From Halopseudomonas maritima (GTDB lineage: Bacteria; Pseudomonadota; Gammaproteobacteria; Pseudomonadales; Pseudomonadaceae), in assembly GCF_021545785.1 (NCBI RefSeq), contig NZ_CP079801.1, forward strand, positions 3,654,001-3,718,000: a stretch of DNA of 64,000 nucleotides. The letters run 5' to 3'. Below, one piece after another: positions 63,194-64,000 of the stretch. The translations under genes were made by a program, and so were the position numbers. The notes beneath the pieces were generated by a model. It was not told where the DNA came from, did no database searches, and saw only the letters and a list, made by a program, of their open reading frames with translations. Positions within the stretch are counted from its first letter, which is position 1. Each line of letters starts with the position of its first letter.

Positions 63194-64000
63194 ATGCCAA
63201 TACAATTACACATCGCAAAAGAAACCCGACCCCACGAAAAACGTGTGGCGTTGGTGCCGGCGGTCGTTGCCAAGCTGCAGAAGCTCGGCATCGAGGCGCA
63301 TCTGGAGGCCGGAGCCGGTGACGCGGCCCGTATTCCCGATGCGGATTTCACTGCCGCAGGCGCTTCGGTCGGTGCTGCGCCGGCGGATACCCGTCTGTTC
63401 TTCCGGGTGCAGCCACCGAGCGTTGCCGATATTCAAGCCATGCCGGAAGGGTCGATCCTGTGCAGCTTTATCTACGCACAGCGCGAGCCTGAGGTAGTCA
63501 AGGCGCTGCGTGATCGCCGCATCACCTGTTTCGCCATGGAGCTGATTCCGCGTATCACCCGTGCCCAGGCCATGGACGCGCTGTCCTCGCAAGCGGCTCT
63601 GGCGGGCTACTACGCCGCGCTGCTGGCTGCTACCCACCTCAACCGTATTCTGCCGATGATGACCACAGCGGTTGGTTCGCTGCGTCCGGCCAAGATTCTG
63701 GTCATGGGTGCGGGTGTTGCTGGCTTGCAGGCGCTGGCTACCGGTAAGCGCCTGGGCGCCATGATCGAAGGCTACGATGTCCGCCCGGAAGTACGCGAGC
63801 AGGTGCAGTCGGTTGGCGGCAAGTTTGTTGATACCGGCGTGTCTGCCGTCGGCGAGGGCGGGTACGCCCGCGAGCTGACCGAAGAAGAGCAGCAGCAGGT
63901 CCAGGCAGTCCTGACCCGCCACGTGCAGCAGGCTGACGCTATCATCACCACTGCTTCCATTCCCGGTAAGCCGAGCCCCAAGATTCTGACCGAAGAGCAG
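63194..64000 (+). CDS. pntAA: NAD(P) transhydrogenase alpha subunit (3' end outside window)
   Basis: The first 269 codons of proton-translocating transhydrogenase domain I (NAD(H)-binding). It starts MPIQLHIAKETRPHEKRVAL, with PRITRAQAMDALSSQAALAG, and the dinucleotide fold KILVMGAGVAGLQALATGKR, then ITTASIPGKPSPKI. The enzyme balances NADH and NADPH using the proton gradient. GAGGAG 6-8 nt before ATG 63194 fixes the start. The frame is open to the last base. Whether the membrane part is split off (PntAA/PntAB, usual in Pseudomonas) cannot be seen. Confidence 0.93.
   Translation, partial: MPIQLHIAKETRPHEKRVALVPAVVAKLQKLGIEAHLEAGAGDAARIPDADFTAAGASVGAAPADTRLFFRVQPPSVADIQAMPEGSILCSFIYAQREPEVVKALRDRRITCFAMELIPRITRAQAMDALSSQAALAGYYAALLAATHLNRILPMMTTAVGSLRPAKILVMGAGVAGLQALATGKRLGAMIEGYDVRPEVREQVQSVGGKFVDTGVSAVGEGGYARELTEEEQQQVQAVLTRHVQQADAIITTASIPGKPSPKILTEEQ

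Overview
The window is about 60% GC chromosomal DNA of a Pseudomonas-like gammaproteobacterium. The lon-hupB-ppiD order, the block fadH / nadK / metallophosphatase / rhomboid / yeaC-like / DUF2797 / pepN, the divergent etfD / etfBA pair and the lpxH-ppiB / glnS-cysS arrangement are all typical of Pseudomonadaceae. A Halopseudomonas-like or other environmental lineage is possible, but the sequence alone does not settle this. No insertion sequence, prophage, CRISPR array or rRNA is seen. There is one tRNA (Asp-GUC).

Layout. 1-4,825: proteostasis and nucleoid genes (Lon, HU-beta, PpiD). 4,888-12,703: single housekeeping and accessory genes (OprD-type porin, FMN reductase, Na+/H+ antiporter-family protein, Cache chemoreceptor with a possible FliA promoter, periplasmic retropepsin-like protease, DUF2058, DUF2897, TetR). 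12,743-16,937: a TetR-controlled RND efflux pair with two tandem operators. 17,047-18,798: tRNA-Asp, a NIT-ANTAR antiterminator-type regulator behind a near-perfect sigma-54 promoter, and an unrecognised 27-residue acidic peptide gene. 18,831-30,826: AraC regulator, 2,4-dienoyl-CoA reductase, a Pseudomonas-type unknown, DUF1853, then the nadK-to-pepN block. 31,097-38,376: two tandem copies of a module made of an exported YCF48-type beta-propeller and an MMPL/SSD-type RND exporter. 38,446-40,250: beta-lactamase-like esterase and a YkgJ-type protein.

40,288-50,964 is the most unusual region. It is a six-gene divergent cluster. On the minus strand are a circularly permuted ATP-grasp ligase, an alpha-E protein and a zinc metallopeptidase. 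On the plus strand are a transglutaminase fused to a DUF2126 glutamine-synthetase-like ligase domain, a degenerate ATP-grasp fused to alpha-E, and a second transglutaminase. The families are known from comparative genomics as likely makers or modifiers of a peptide-like product, but no product is established. The plus-strand operon starts behind a 16-of-17 match to the sigma-54 consensus that overlaps a perfect 8-2-8 palindrome. Because the NIT-ANTAR gene also has a sigma-54-type promoter, I infer a nitrogen-linked role for this ligase system.

51,162-64,000 returns to core metabolism: ETF-ubiquinone oxidoreductase and EtfBA, a 408-nt gene-free stretch full of short GCTGGAAG-type repeats, LpxH and PpiB, then the overlapping glnS-cysS-SDR operon, an alanine/glycine symporter, a ferritin-like metal-dependent hydrolase family protein, and the start of pntAA, cut by the window end. 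Both end genes (lon and pntAA) are truncated by the window, not by mutation.
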